In this document: in pieces, positions 8,443-16,421 of the stretch
Position numbering within the stretch: position 1 is the stretch's first letter
How the letters are laid out: each line of letters opens with the position of its first letter
Translations under genes and position numbers: made by a program
Notes under the pieces: generated by a model
What the model saw: the letters and a program-made list of their open reading frames with translations, nothing else
Database searches by the model: none
Told to the model about the DNA's origin: nothing
Source of the DNA: Symbioplanes lichenis
GTDB lineage: Bacteria > Actinomycetota > Actinomycetes > Mycobacteriales > Micromonosporaceae
Assembly (NCBI RefSeq): GCF_030709675.1
Contig: NZ_JAUZQD010000020.1
Location: 44,099-108,098 of the forward strand
Direction of reading: 5' to 3'
Length of the DNA stretch: 64,000 bases

Positions 8443-8993
8443 GAATCACCACCGAGGCGGAACTCCGCGAGCTCGTCGAGGAGCCCCACCCCTTCATCCG
8501 CGACAAGGCCATCAGCGTCATCGACGAGGCCAGCGGCCGCTTCATCCAGGCCTCGACCTTCTTCCTGTTGGCCACCCGCCGCCCCGACGGCCAGGTCACC
8601 GTCTCCCCGCGCGGCGAGCCTGCGGGCGCCGCGGTCGTCCTGGACCCTCAGCGCCTCGCCTTCGCCGACCGCCCGGGCAACCGCCGCCTCGACAGCCTCC
8701 GCAACATTCTTCAGTGTCCGGACGTCGGCCTCCTCTTCATGGTCCCCGGCCACCTGGAAACCCTGCGCGTCAACGGGCGCGCGGCGCTGCACCGCGATCC
8801 CGAGTGGACAGACGCGCCGATCGGCATCGAGGTCGAGGTGGACGAGCTGTTCCTGCACTGCTCCCAGTCGATCAAGCGGGGGTCGCTGTGGGAGCCGTCG
8901 GGCTGGCCCGAGCCCGCCACCTACCCCACCACCGGCGAAATGATCAAAAGCACCAACGCGGCCCGCGCCCACGCCCCCGTCACCGTCGCCTGA
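8439..8993 (+). CDS. FMN-dependent PPOX-type flavoprotein (pyridoxamine-phosphate-oxidase fold)
   Basis: 184-residue protein of the split-barrel PPOX superfamily (the MSMEG_1061/DR2398-like branch by my recollection). It shows the family blocks STFFLLATRRPDGQVTVSPRG and DRPGNRRLDSLRNIL, which line the FMN pocket. The start overlaps the ATPase stop by ATGA, placing it firmly in the siderophore import operon. By context it could reduce the imported ferric siderophore or protect a cofactor, but the sequence itself does not show substrate. Similar proteins elsewhere are annotated only as oxidases of unknown substrate. Confidence 0.75.
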   Translation: MRITTEAELRELVEEPHPFIRDKAISVIDEASGRFIQASTFFLLATRRPDGQVTVSPRGEPAGAAVVLDPQRLAFADRPGNRRLDSLRNILQCPDVGLLFMVPGHLETLRVNGRAALHRDPEWTDAPIGIEVEVDELFLHCSQSIKRGSLWEPSGWPEPATYPTTGEMIKSTNAARAHAPVTVA

Positions 8994-9428
8994 CCGCCGA
9001 CGTGCCACCAGCCCCGATGTGGTCGCCGTAGGGCTGCCCGAAGCTGGGTGAGTTGCATGCTCGCGGGGGTCGCGTTCATGTAGCTGGGCCGGCGGGTGGG
9101 TCGCGCCCAGCGGGCGGCGGTGGGCCCGGTTCTTCAGTTACTTGCCGCCCGTACATGGGGATTCGTCGCGGGCTGGGGCACGACGGTGGGTGGGCGCAAG
9201 GGCGGGCCCGGCCCCGCGGGGTCAAGATCCATCGCGCGCACCAACTCTCCTTCCTGGACAAGCCTGACCATCCGCGCACGCGGCCGTATCGCCGCATGCA
9301 AATGCGTGAGATTTTATGGCGGCGTCGCCGGCTCGAAACGGGGGTCGGCGAGCGTGCGATCAGTCCGGTCCCCGTGCACCCACCCCTGCGCGCGGGGAAG
9401 GGCTTGTCCGGGGAAGGGAGCACCCCTC
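8994..9428. other. Gene-free spacer between siderophore operon and M6 protease
   Basis: About 435 bases without a supported gene. The open frames here have poor codon-position bias. An AT-richer patch near 9300-9325 (GCATGCAAATGC and TTTTATGG) could include the protease promoter, and GGGGAAGGGAG just before 9429 is the protease ribosome-binding site. No convincing terminator for the upstream operon was recognised. Confidence 0.5.
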
Positions 9429-11237
9429 GTGAAGAGGAAGATACTGGCCGGGACCGCTGCGTTCGCGGTGGTTCTGGGCGGACCGGCGGCGGGTCCGGCG
9501 CATGCGGCACCGACGGCGGCCGAGGCCGAGCCGCAGGCGTCGCTCGGGGAGGACAATCTGCCGCACCCGCTGGGCGAGGAGCGGGAGGCGGAGCGGACCG
9601 AGGCGCTGCGGAAGCTGATCTCGGGCCAGACCGGCACCGAGCAGCGGAACGGCTCCGAGGTCATCAAGCTCGGCGCGAACAAGTTCGTCGAGTATCGCAA
9701 GAAGGAGACCAAGACCGACCCGATCCTGACCTTCCTGGTCGAGTTCGGCGATCAGGTCTATCCCGCCGCGGGCGGCACGCCGGGGCCGGTGCACAACACC
9801 ATTCCGGCGCCCGACCGCGACTGGAACGGCGACGCGACCGACGACAACACCACGATCTGGGCGCCGGACTTCAGCCCGTCCTATTACAAACAGCTCCTGT
9901 TCGCGAAGAACAAGGAGTCGATGACGAACTTCTACTACAAGCAGTCGGGCGGCCGGTACACGGTCGGCGGCGACGTCTCGGACTGGGTGAAGGTGCCCTA
10001 CAACGAGGCGCGCTACGGCAGCAACGAGATCGCCGAGTCGGACGGCTACTGGAACTTCATCCAAGACAGTGCCACGGCCTGGTACGACTCGCAGGTCGCC
10101 GCGGGCAAGACGCCGGAGGAGATCAAGGCGTACCTGAAGACGTTCGACGTCTGGGACCGCGACGACTTCGACGGGGACGGCAACTTCAACGAGCCCGACG
10201 GCTACGTCGACCACTTCCAGGCCATCCACGCCGGTGCGGGCGAGGAGGCCGGCGGCGGCGCCGAGGGGCCGGACGCGATCTGGGCCCACCGGTGGTACGC
10301 GTTCAGCAACCTCGCCGGCACCGCGGGCCCGGCGGGCAACCTCGCGGGCGGCGTGCAGATCGGCGACACCGGCATGTGGATCGGCGACTACACGACCGAG
10401 CCGGAGAACGGCGGGCTGGGTGTCTTCGCCCACGAGTACGGCCACGACCTGGGCCTGCCCGACCTGTACGACACGGCCGGCGGCGAGAACGGCACCGGCT
10501 TCTGGACGCTCATGTCCTCCGGCTCCTGGCTGGGCCGCGGCTCTCCGACGATCGGCTCGACGCCCGGCTACATGGGGGCGTGGGAGAAGATCTGGCTGGG
10601 CTGGTCCACCTTCGTGACCGTGAACCCGGGCAAGAGCAAGCTCGTGACCCTCGGGTCGGCGGCGCTCGCCGAGACAAGCGCGCTCCCGGAGGCCGTGGTC
10701 GTCCCGCTGGCCGACGGCTCCTACTACGCGGCGGAGTACCGGACCTACACGGGCTATGACGAGACGCTCAAGCTGGGCCCGTACAACTGGGGCTGGGCCG
10801 ACAGCAAGCCCGACTGGGCCGAGCGGTTCCCCTACCAGGACGGCCTGCTGGTCTGGTACGTCAACCCGGCGGTCGGCAACAACAACACCAGCCGCCACCC
10901 GGGCACCGGCCTGACCCTGCCGGTCGACGCCCGCCCGGCGCCGATCGTCTTCGCGGACGGCACCCTGGCCAGCAATCGCCGCCAGCCCTTCGACGCCACG
11001 TTCGGCCTGCAGAAGACCGACAAGATCACGCTGCACCGCAACGGCGTCCCGGTCACGGTCCCGTCGTCGAAGGCCATCCCGGTCTTCGACGACTCCGACC
11101 CGCTGCGCTACTACAGCGCCCTCAACCCGCAGAGCTCGGTCAAGGTGGCCGGCGCGGGCGTCAAGATCGAGGTCAAGACCCAGATCACTGGTCTCATCCC
11201 GCTGATGACGCTCAAGGTCACGCCGCCCGCGGCGTGA
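9429..11237 (+). CDS. Secreted M6-family metalloprotease (immune inhibitor A-like)
   Basis: 602-residue exported zinc protease. A Sec signal peptide (KRK, hydrophobic core, cleavage after Ala-His-Ala near residue 26) precedes a propeptide. The zinc-binding and catalytic motif HEYGHDLGLPD is at residues 335-345, matching the HExxHxxGxxD pattern of M6 peptidases. A downstream block with SGSWLGRGSPTIGSTPGYMGAWEK is the family's Met-turn region. It is shorter than Bacillus InhA (about 790 residues), lacking much of the C-terminal beta-domain. The GTG start is set by GGGAAGGGAG eight bases upstream and by the signal peptide. Monocistronic, with a strong hairpin after the stop. Likely role: extracellular protein degradation. 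Confidence 0.88.
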   Translation: MKRKILAGTAAFAVVLGGPAAGPAHAAPTAAEAEPQASLGEDNLPHPLGEEREAERTEALRKLISGQTGTEQRNGSEVIKLGANKFVEYRKKETKTDPILTFLVEFGDQVYPAAGGTPGPVHNTIPAPDRDWNGDATDDNTTIWAPDFSPSYYKQLLFAKNKESMTNFYYKQSGGRYTVGGDVSDWVKVPYNEARYGSNEIAESDGYWNFIQDSATAWYDSQVAAGKTPEEIKAYLKTFDVWDRDDFDGDGNFNEPDGYVDHFQAIHAGAGEEAGGGAEGPDAIWAHRWYAFSNLAGTAGPAGNLAGGVQIGDTGMWIGDYTTEPENGGLGVFAHEYGHDLGLPDLYDTAGGENGTGFWTLMSSGSWLGRGSPTIGSTPGYMGAWEKIWLGWSTFVTVNPGKSKLVTLGSAALAETSALPEAVVVPLADGSYYAAEYRTYTGYDETLKLGPYNWGWADSKPDWAERFPYQDGLLVWYVNPAVGNNNTSRHPGTGLTLPVDARPAPIVFADGTLASNRRQPFDATFGLQKTDKITLHRNGVPVTVPSSKAIPVFDDSDPLRYYSALNPQSSVKVAGAGVKIEVKTQITGLIPLMTLKVTPPAA

Positions 11238-11241
11238 CACC

Positions 11242-11281
11242 GACATGCCGGGTCCGGTGCCCCCACCGGACCCGGCATGTC
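11242..11281. terminator. Strong hairpin after M6 protease
   Basis: An 18-bp uninterrupted stem (11242-11259 with 11264-11281) closes a CCCC loop four bases after the protease stop. The run of T that follows on the plus strand is weak (CTTTG). It can also form on minus-strand transcripts, where it contains the stop codon of the small membrane protein gene. Confidence 0.85.
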
Positions 11282-11450
11282 AGCCTTTGTCGTCGTCCCC
11301 GGCCGCCATCTTCGCCTGGATCCCCGGCACCAGAATCCCCGCGAAGACGACCACGAGCCACGCGACGACCGCCCACCCCGGCACCACGGCATGCGGGCCG
11401 ATGATCCCGCCCAGCACCTGGTTGCCCAGGTCGATGAAGTGCTCCGCCAT
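11280..11450 (-). CDS. Small single-pass membrane protein, 56 residues
   Basis: Begins MAEHFIDLGNQVLGG and has one hydrophobic segment (AVVAWLVVVFAGILVPGI, about residues 27-44) and a charged GDDDKG end. Function unknown. Support is codon use: almost every third position is G or C over 57 codons, better than any other frame here. The ribosome-binding site is weak; in-frame GTG and TTG codons just upstream of the ATG are alternatives. Its stop codon lies inside the protease terminator hairpin, a compact convergent arrangement. Too small for family assignment by eye. Confidence 0.55.
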   Translation of the reverse strand: MAEHFIDLGNQVLGGIIGPHAVVPGWAVVAWLVVVFAGILVPGIQAKMAAGDDDKG

Positions 11451-11769
11451 GGCCACCAAGATCGGCCCGCAACCTCCGGACTTGAGCGTTGACGCCGAGC
11501 TTCGGCAACCGCCACGCGAATGCGCGGGCCGAACCCTGCGACGATGAAGCGGAGATTGCCGGCCGCCTTCGTGCCGGCAGCGCGGGCGGCCTCGCCGCTG
11601 TGAATCCTGACACTCAGGGGCCGGAGCCCGCGGGCCGGTGATCCGTCATATATCCGGCAGTGCTCGGGTGGGTGTCGGGCTGGCCTCGTCCTTCCCGGCG
11701 CGACTACGGTGCTCCCATCTTCGGAACATCCATCGTCTGGCACGGCGATCCCGCCCGGAGGAAGCGACA
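11451..11769. other. Spacer upstream of the Nudix gene
   Basis: About 320 bases with no supported gene. GGAGGAAG at 11757-11764 is the Nudix ribosome-binding site. The stretch ATATATCC-like AT-rich patch near 11645-11656 (GTCATATATCCGG) stands out from its surroundings and may hold a -10 element. Nothing else recognised. Confidence 0.4.
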
Positions 11770-12351
11770 GTGACCGGAAAGCCGAACCCCGTCCACCATC
11801 AGATCGTCTGCGCCAACGTCTTCATCAGACGCGGCGGGCGTCTGCTCGTGCTGCGGCGATCCGCGACGCGGAAGTATGCGGCCAACGTCGTGCATCCCGT
11901 CGGCGGCAAGGTGGAGCCCGACGAGGATCCCTTCACCGCAGCTCAGCGCGAGGTGGTCGAAGAGACCGGGCTGTCAGTGACCAACATGAGGCTCGAAGCT
12001 GTGTTGCTCGACCTGACCCCGGTCCCCGACGAGCCGCACAACTGGCTGATCTATCACTTCTCGGCGGACTCCGCATCGGGTGAGCCCCATCAAACCGACG
12101 AGGGCGAGCTCGTCTGGATGACGCCCGCCGAATTCTTGCGGCAACCCTTGCACCCTTCCCTGCAGGGGATCGCCGAGCACATCCTCGATCGGCGCAAAGG
12201 CACGCTCTTCATCACCCACACCTATGACGCCGACGGTTCCATCGACGGTCGTTCCGAGAAGGCGTGCGTCAGCAAGCCACCGCTCTGGCCCGCGGTGGCC
12301 TCGGCCGCCCGGAGCCTCTTGCCGCACCGGCGCCACGCTGCCACCTCCTGA
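11770..12351 (+). CDS. Nudix hydrolase
   Basis: 193-residue Nudix-fold pyrophosphohydrolase. The complete Nudix box runs GKVEPDE, seven residues, then REVVEETGL (about residues 43-65), so the metal-binding glutamates are present and the enzyme should be active on a nucleoside diphosphate linked to another group. The last 45 residues, after the Nudix fold, are an unassigned tail ending in a basic patch. The GTG start is decided by an excellent GGAGGAAG site. Convergent with the PfkB-type kinase gene, eight bases between stops. The substrate cannot be predicted; given the TIR and kinase genes opposite, an ADP-ribose or other nucleotide substrate is an attractive but untested idea. Confidence 0.85.
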   Translation: MTGKPNPVHHQIVCANVFIRRGGRLLVLRRSATRKYAANVVHPVGGKVEPDEDPFTAAQREVVEETGLSVTNMRLEAVLLDLTPVPDEPHNWLIYHFSADSASGEPHQTDEGELVWMTPAEFLRQPLHPSLQGIAEHILDRRKGTLFITHTYDADGSIDGRSEKACVSKPPLWPAVASAARSLLPHRRHAATS

Positions 12352-12359
12352 CCGGTCTC

Positions 12360-13217
12360 TCAACCGCTTCCCGCCCGGCTTGCCAGGAATTCCGCGGTCC
12401 TCAGCCGGGCGGTGGCTACCGCGGCGGCGAGGGCGCTGCCCTGCGTAGCGGCCAGTGCGGCGACCAGCGCGCCGGTGAACGCGTCCCCGGCGCCGGTCGG
12501 GTCGGCGACGGCGACGGGGGAGACCGACTGCACAGCCCAGCGTCCCGCGTGCCCGAATCGCACCGGTCCTGTGCCGTCAGTGATCACGACGGCTTTCCGT
12601 GGCGGTCCTGTGAGGCCGGCGAAATCGCGCTCGGCGCGGTTCAGCACCACCACGTCGGCACGGGCGCGCAGACGAGCTCTCAACGTGTCCGGAAAACACC
12701 CAGGATCGGCCTTCACCAGCCACAGCACCCGTGTCCGCCCACCCACCCGGTCGAGCACCGCGTCTGTCACATCGGGCGGCCCAGCGGTCAGACATATCCA
12801 CGAAGCGCTGTCCAGCACGCGCAACTGCGCCGCTGTGAGACGCCACGTGGAGAGGACGCCCGGATCCAGGAACGACATCGAGCCGCCGCCGAGATCGTGG
12901 AAGAGCCAGGATGACGCCGTGCGGCCCGGACTGGTGGCCAAGCCGTCCGTGCGGACACCCGCCTCGGCAAGCTCGGCGCGGGCCCGGACGCCGGCGCTGT
13001 CATCGCCCACTCCGCTCACCACGGTGGCGTCCCCGAGGATCGAAGCGGCGGCGCGAGCGACATTCGCCGCGCTTCCGCCGAGTCGTGGCCACGGATCAGC
13101 CAGACGGTCGTCCACCAGTGCGCCCGTGTCCCGGTCCGGCAGCTCCCGGACCAGCATCGGGTGGTCGAAAGCGACGAATCCCGTGACGGCGACGGAAGTC
13201 GGCTTCGCGTCAGGCAC
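12360..13217 (-). CDS. PfkB-family carbohydrate/nucleoside kinase
   Basis: 285-residue ribokinase-fold kinase. The N-terminal substrate-side motif GGSAANVARAAA and the C-terminal signature ADPTGAGDAFTGAL, which carries the anion-hole glycines and catalytic Asp, are both intact. The substrate (sugar, nucleoside or other) cannot be read from sequence. The GTG start overlaps the end of the TIR-domain gene by eight bases, making it the third gene of that operon and probably translationally coupled. Pairing of a PfkB kinase with a TIR protein is unusual in my experience. The protein is somewhat shorter than ribokinase (about 310). Confidence 0.85.
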   Translation of the reverse strand: MPDAKPTSVAVTGFVAFDHPMLVRELPDRDTGALVDDRLADPWPRLGGSAANVARAAASILGDATVVSGVGDDSAGVRARAELAEAGVRTDGLATSPGRTASSWLFHDLGGGSMSFLDPGVLSTWRLTAAQLRVLDSASWICLTAGPPDVTDAVLDRVGGRTRVLWLVKADPGCFPDTLRARLRARADVVVLNRAERDFAGLTGPPRKAVVITDGTGPVRFGHAGRWAVQSVSPVAVADPTGAGDAFTGALVAALAATQGSALAAAVATARLRTAEFLASRAGSG

Positions 13218-14580
13218 TGACCCGGTAGCTTTCCCGGCAGAGCTCGTCGATGCGCGAGTCTCGTTGCAGGCGGAGTAGATCCAACGGTTCCGACCGGCGC
13301 ACCTCCCGCCACAACTCCTCATCGAGACGCAGAGCGCGGAGGAACGTGCGGTAGGACAGCACCGTGGCACCCGTGGCGGGCCGCATGCCGCGGATGTAGG
13401 TCATGTCCTCCATCAGCGTGGCGCGATGATCCCGGGACATGACCCGGAAGAACATCGAGCAGACGAGCGCCGAGAGGCGACCGAGCAGGACGGGGTCGTA
13501 GCGGGCGAAAAGCACCGGATAGATGTTCTCGCCCACGAAAGCAGCCGGACCGAGGACATCCACGACGTCGGTCACGTCGATGGTGACAGGCTCGACCGGT
13601 AACCCGGTCAACGAGCGGGCAAGATCGACGGCACGGCGTGGCGTGCCGGCGGATGCGCTCGCGAAGCTTCGCCATTCCTCGTGCAGCGCCTCGGTGGTGT
13701 TCTGATCGGTTCCCGCCAAGGCGGGCAGCGGCCCTCTGACTCGGCGTAGGCCGTCATAGATGTCGTACTGACGGCTCCCGGGAGAGTATTCCTGGAGCCG
13801 ATTGAGCCGGAACTCGCGCCAGTCGTACGCATCGCCGACGAGTTTGATGATGCCCATGTCGAAAAATGGACGGAACCGGGTGACGATGCGTCGGCACAGC
13901 GGGGATTGAAAGAACGATACCGCAGGGACGAGAACCTGGTCCGCGGCGAGCAGGGCCACGCGGAAGGCGAGAGCCGCCTCGGTGGCTGTCTGGCGATCGA
14001 ACGTAGGGCCCGACACCCCGTACCCGGACAGTTCGAGGACGTAGTGATCGAGGAAATGCGCGATGATCACCGGTCGGCGCTCCCGGTTTCCGACGGTTAC
14101 CGCGGTGGTGAGCGGGGCGGTGCTGTCGGTGCCGGTGAATCGGCCGAAGAGTGTCTGTTTCAGTAAGGTGTAACCTTGGTCCGCCTTCCGTTCGGAACTC
14201 ATGTCGACGTACCAGCGGCCAAGAGCGTACGACGGTGCCGCTTCGGCCCAGGACCCGGCGCGCAGCACCGGGATCACCTTCTGGCCGTTGGCCAGCGCGA
14301 ACACTTCGCCGCTCAGTACCTGGCTCTCGTAACCGACGCCGCCTGTCCGGTTGTCCGCCGCCGTCTTGAACTGGGGAGTGCAGATGATGACGACGAACTC
14401 GGATTCCCGCACGGCGACTTCCATGAAGGTGGGAATGTCGTCCCCCGGGCGCATGTACCACTGATCCAGGCGAACGTTGATACCGTCCGTGCGAAGCCTT
14501 TCCGCAAGCGCCGCCACCCACGTGCGATGGTCGTCGCTGTCCCATGAGTAGGAGATGAAGACCGAAGGGCCGGCGGCCAT
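13210..14580 (-). CDS. TIR/SEFIR-domain protein with uncharacterised C-terminal domain
   Basis: 456 residues. Residues 6-110 form a TIR-superfamily domain, SEFIR-like in its opening VFISYSWDSDDHRTW, with LDQWYMRPGDDIPTFM and a conserved NRTGGVGYES segment. Glu92 (VLSGEVFAL, followed by KVIPVL) lines up by eye with the catalytic glutamate of NAD-cleaving TIR domains such as SARM1, so NAD hydrolysis or nucleotide signalling is plausible. Residues about 155-456 are a second domain I do not recognise (VIIAHFLDHYVLELSGYG; SFFQSPLCRRIV). ATG 14580 is fixed by GGAGGAGGAA eight bases upstream. It lies 41 bp after the unknown partner gene and overlaps the kinase gene. Third-position GC is lower here than in the housekeeping genes. 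A defence or self/non-self role is inferred only. Confidence 0.8.
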   Translation of the reverse strand: MAAGPSVFISYSWDSDDHRTWVAALAERLRTDGINVRLDQWYMRPGDDIPTFMEVAVRESEFVVIICTPQFKTAADNRTGGVGYESQVLSGEVFALANGQKVIPVLRAGSWAEAAPSYALGRWYVDMSSERKADQGYTLLKQTLFGRFTGTDSTAPLTTAVTVGNRERRPVIIAHFLDHYVLELSGYGVSGPTFDRQTATEAALAFRVALLAADQVLVPAVSFFQSPLCRRIVTRFRPFFDMGIIKLVGDAYDWREFRLNRLQEYSPGSRQYDIYDGLRRVRGPLPALAGTDQNTTEALHEEWRSFASASAGTPRRAVDLARSLTGLPVEPVTIDVTDVVDVLGPAAFVGENIYPVLFARYDPVLLGRLSALVCSMFFRVMSRDHRATLMEDMTYIRGMRPATGATVLSYRTFLRALRLDEELWREVRRSEPLDLLRLQRDSRIDELCRESYRVSA

Positions 14581-14621
14581 CTCGAATTCCTCCTCCGGCG
14601 CAGTGACGTTGTCCGCCGGCG

Positions 14622-15686
14622 TCACGCGCCGCTGCTCGCCAGATCCCGGATCCGAATGGTCTCCCACGACGAGGACAGTAACGGAGGGACCTCGGCCAGA
14701 ATTGTCTCTCCATGTGACACGCTTGGCTTTCGCCAGAGTCCGGAACAACCTTCGCGCACCAGGCCGGTCAGGCCGCCCGCCCGGGTGGCGAACGCGTCAA
14801 GCGCGTGAAAGGCCTGGTTCGCCTCCGTCATGTCGGCGAAGTGGGCGCTGAAAAGGAAGTTTCCCGCCTGCGAGACGATCTCGTAGAACCCGGCGTCGAC
14901 GAGCCTGTCGACGAGCGCCTGCTCGGCGCCGGGTCGCATGGCCCGCCGTTCCTGGATCAGGTCGGCGGCTGTGTGCCAGGACCGCTCCGGGAACCGGCCG
15001 GGGATCTTCGCGTGGATGTCCGCGGCGCGTCTTGCCTGCAGCGGCATGCCCGTGATCGCGGCTTCCGCGGCCGACCGCGGAACGGCGCGCATCGTGAACC
15101 GAAGCTGCTCGGCAGGAAACTGGTCAAGGGCAGCGAGCGGAAGCTCCATGGCTTGATATCGGCTGCTGTACTCACTGCGGTAGACCTCGGTCTCCACATA
15201 ACCCGACGCAACGGGGTGCTCGTCGATCAGACGTATCGCTGTTGCGTTGGCGGTCGCCAGTATCTCGTGCACAGCCGCGGCACGGTCGCGCGTCGTGCAC
15301 ACGAACTGTTGCGTGAAGTGACGTACGTATTGCGGCGGCTCCATCAGGGCGAAATCATCCGGCTCGAAGCCCGCGGCGACGAGTCCACCGGCGAGGTCGT
15401 CATCCAGGTAGGTCAGGTCGATGTGCGACTCGATGACCACGTGCGGCCCGCCGTTGGAGCCGGCCGTGCCCAGCACTTCCCGCACCGCATCGGTGAGCCG
15501 GCCGCGGCGTTCAGGCGTGGAGACCGCGCGCTCGACCACCCGCTCCATGAGGTCGGCCGGCATTCCTTCAAACGGTAGGCGCTCTGGGCAGAGAGGCAGC
15601 GCTCGATCCGGCAATTCGTATCGGCGAAGTGCTTCCAGCGTCGCTGTCCGGCTGCCGGTCGGCATGTCGTGCCATGAGGTGACCAT
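14622..15686 (-). CDS. Uncharacterised protein, first gene of the TIR/PfkB operon
   Basis: 354 residues, not recognised. No signal peptide or membrane segment; predicted cytosolic. Notable stretches are ESHIDLTYLDDDLAGGLVAAGF, FTQQFVCTTRDRAAAV, and GYVETEVYRSEYSSRY in the first half, and FLFSAHFADMTEANQAFHAL near the end. The two hydrophobic-acidic SHIDLT and SAHFADMT patches might mark an internal duplication, but this is weak. ATG 15686 follows a clean GAAGGAGC ribosome-binding site. It is separated by 41 bases from the TIR gene and transcribed with it. Composition is a little less GC-rich than housekeeping neighbours. I offer no function. Confidence 0.7.
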   Translation of the reverse strand: MVTSWHDMPTGSRTATLEALRRYELPDRALPLCPERLPFEGMPADLMERVVERAVSTPERRGRLTDAVREVLGTAGSNGGPHVVIESHIDLTYLDDDLAGGLVAAGFEPDDFALMEPPQYVRHFTQQFVCTTRDRAAAVHEILATANATAIRLIDEHPVASGYVETEVYRSEYSSRYQAMELPLAALDQFPAEQLRFTMRAVPRSAAEAAITGMPLQARRAADIHAKIPGRFPERSWHTAADLIQERRAMRPGAEQALVDRLVDAGFYEIVSQAGNFLFSAHFADMTEANQAFHALDAFATRAGGLTGLVREGCSGLWRKPSVSHGETILAEVPPLLSSSWETIRIRDLASSGA

Positions 15687-15775
15687 CGCCGCTCCTTCGT
15701 GAGCGCGTCTTCTCCGACAGCCCCAGTGTTCGGACGTATGTAGCCGGAAAGCAACGTGCTGATGGCCGACTGTCA

Positions 15776-15795
15776 TATAGAGAACGTTCGCTATA
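15776..15795. promoter_or_regulatory. 20-bp dyad in the promoter region of the TIR operon
   Basis: TATAGAGAACGTTCGCTATA is palindromic except for one mismatched pair, with core GAACGTTC. It lies 90-109 bp upstream of the first operon gene in an AT-rich patch where -10-like hexamers (TATAGC, TATATG) overlap it. The shape is typical of TetR-family operators; it is not a standard actinobacterial SOS box, which has four bases between GAAC and GTTC. No regulator gene is adjacent. Confidence 0.5.
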
Positions 15796-15968
15796 CTGCT
15801 CATCCGGATCGAGAAGCGCTGATCAAGCTTGTGTCCCGGAGTGGGCCGGCCCCGACCCGGCGGACTGCGCGGACTCGGCCCGCAGGTGGCTGTGAGCAGT
15901 AAGGATGCGGCGCGCCCGCATCCGGTTCGCAGGCATCCGGGGTGGCCTGCTAGAGTTTCCCTCACTGA

Positions 15969-16040
15969 GCCCCCGTAGCTCAGGGGATAGAGCGTCGCCC
16001 TCCGGAGGCGAAAGCGCAGGTTCGAATCCTGCCGGGGGCA
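15969..16040 (+). tRNA. tRNA-Arg (anticodon CCG)
   Basis: A full cloverleaf folds: acceptor GCCCCCG with CGGGGGC, D arm GCTC/GAGC, anticodon stem TCGCC/GGCGA around loop CTCCGGA (anticodon CCG), short variable loop, T arm GCAGG/CCTGC with TTCGAAT. Discriminator A, and CCA is not encoded. Followed 20 bases later by a hairpin terminator. The argS gene lies 1.9 kb downstream. Confidence 0.95.
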
Positions 16041-16060
16041 CATATTCTTCGCTGGCTTCC

Positions 16061-16098
16061 AACGCCACCATCAGGTCACGCCCTGATGGTGGCGTTTT
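16061..16098 (+). terminator. Rho-independent terminator of tRNA-Arg
   Basis: A 15-bp stem (16061-16075 with 16082-16096) and six-base loop is followed by a short T run (GCGTTTTGC). Well placed 20 bases after the tRNA. Confidence 0.85.
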
Positions 16099-16421
16099 GC
16101 ATGGCGGCCCGGCGTGCTCGACGCTGCGAAGTCCTCCGCGGGTCCGGCCCTCTTCGGCGCTGCCGGGCCTCGCACCTCCCGTGCCGGGCGGACGGCGCTC
16201 GAGTCTGGCACTGCCGGCGCCCGAGCCAAAGTGTCCGGGACGGCTCAGCCGCCCCGGGCTGGCCACCGGGGGTGAGCCGGCCCGCTCGGCAAGCACCCGA
16301 GGCAGCCAAAGCGCGGCAGGGGTGACGGCGAGGGCTGCGGGCCGGGAAACGGCGCAGCCGCCGGCGCGGGGAGGCGCGGGCGGCTGCGGGGGCGTGCGCG
16401 CGGGGTGGCGTACGCGGGAGT
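16099..16421. other. GC-rich gene-free spacer with a minus-strand terminator candidate
   Basis: About 320 bases of very high GC with no frame showing coding bias. A 10-bp stem (16353-16362 with 16379-16388, CGCAGCCGCC/GGCGGCTGCG) lies 34 bases beyond the DUF305 gene stop and may terminate that operon. No T tract accompanies it. No attachment-site copy of the tRNA 3' end was seen here. Confidence 0.5.

Noticed and set aside
9360..11246. 628-codon minus-strand frame opposite the M6 protease
   Set aside because: Shadow of a high-GC gene; low-complexity Arg/Val/Asp translation and no motif.
15969..16098. tRNA-Arg as the attachment site of a genomic island
   Set aside because: No integrase and no duplicated tRNA 3' end were found on either side.
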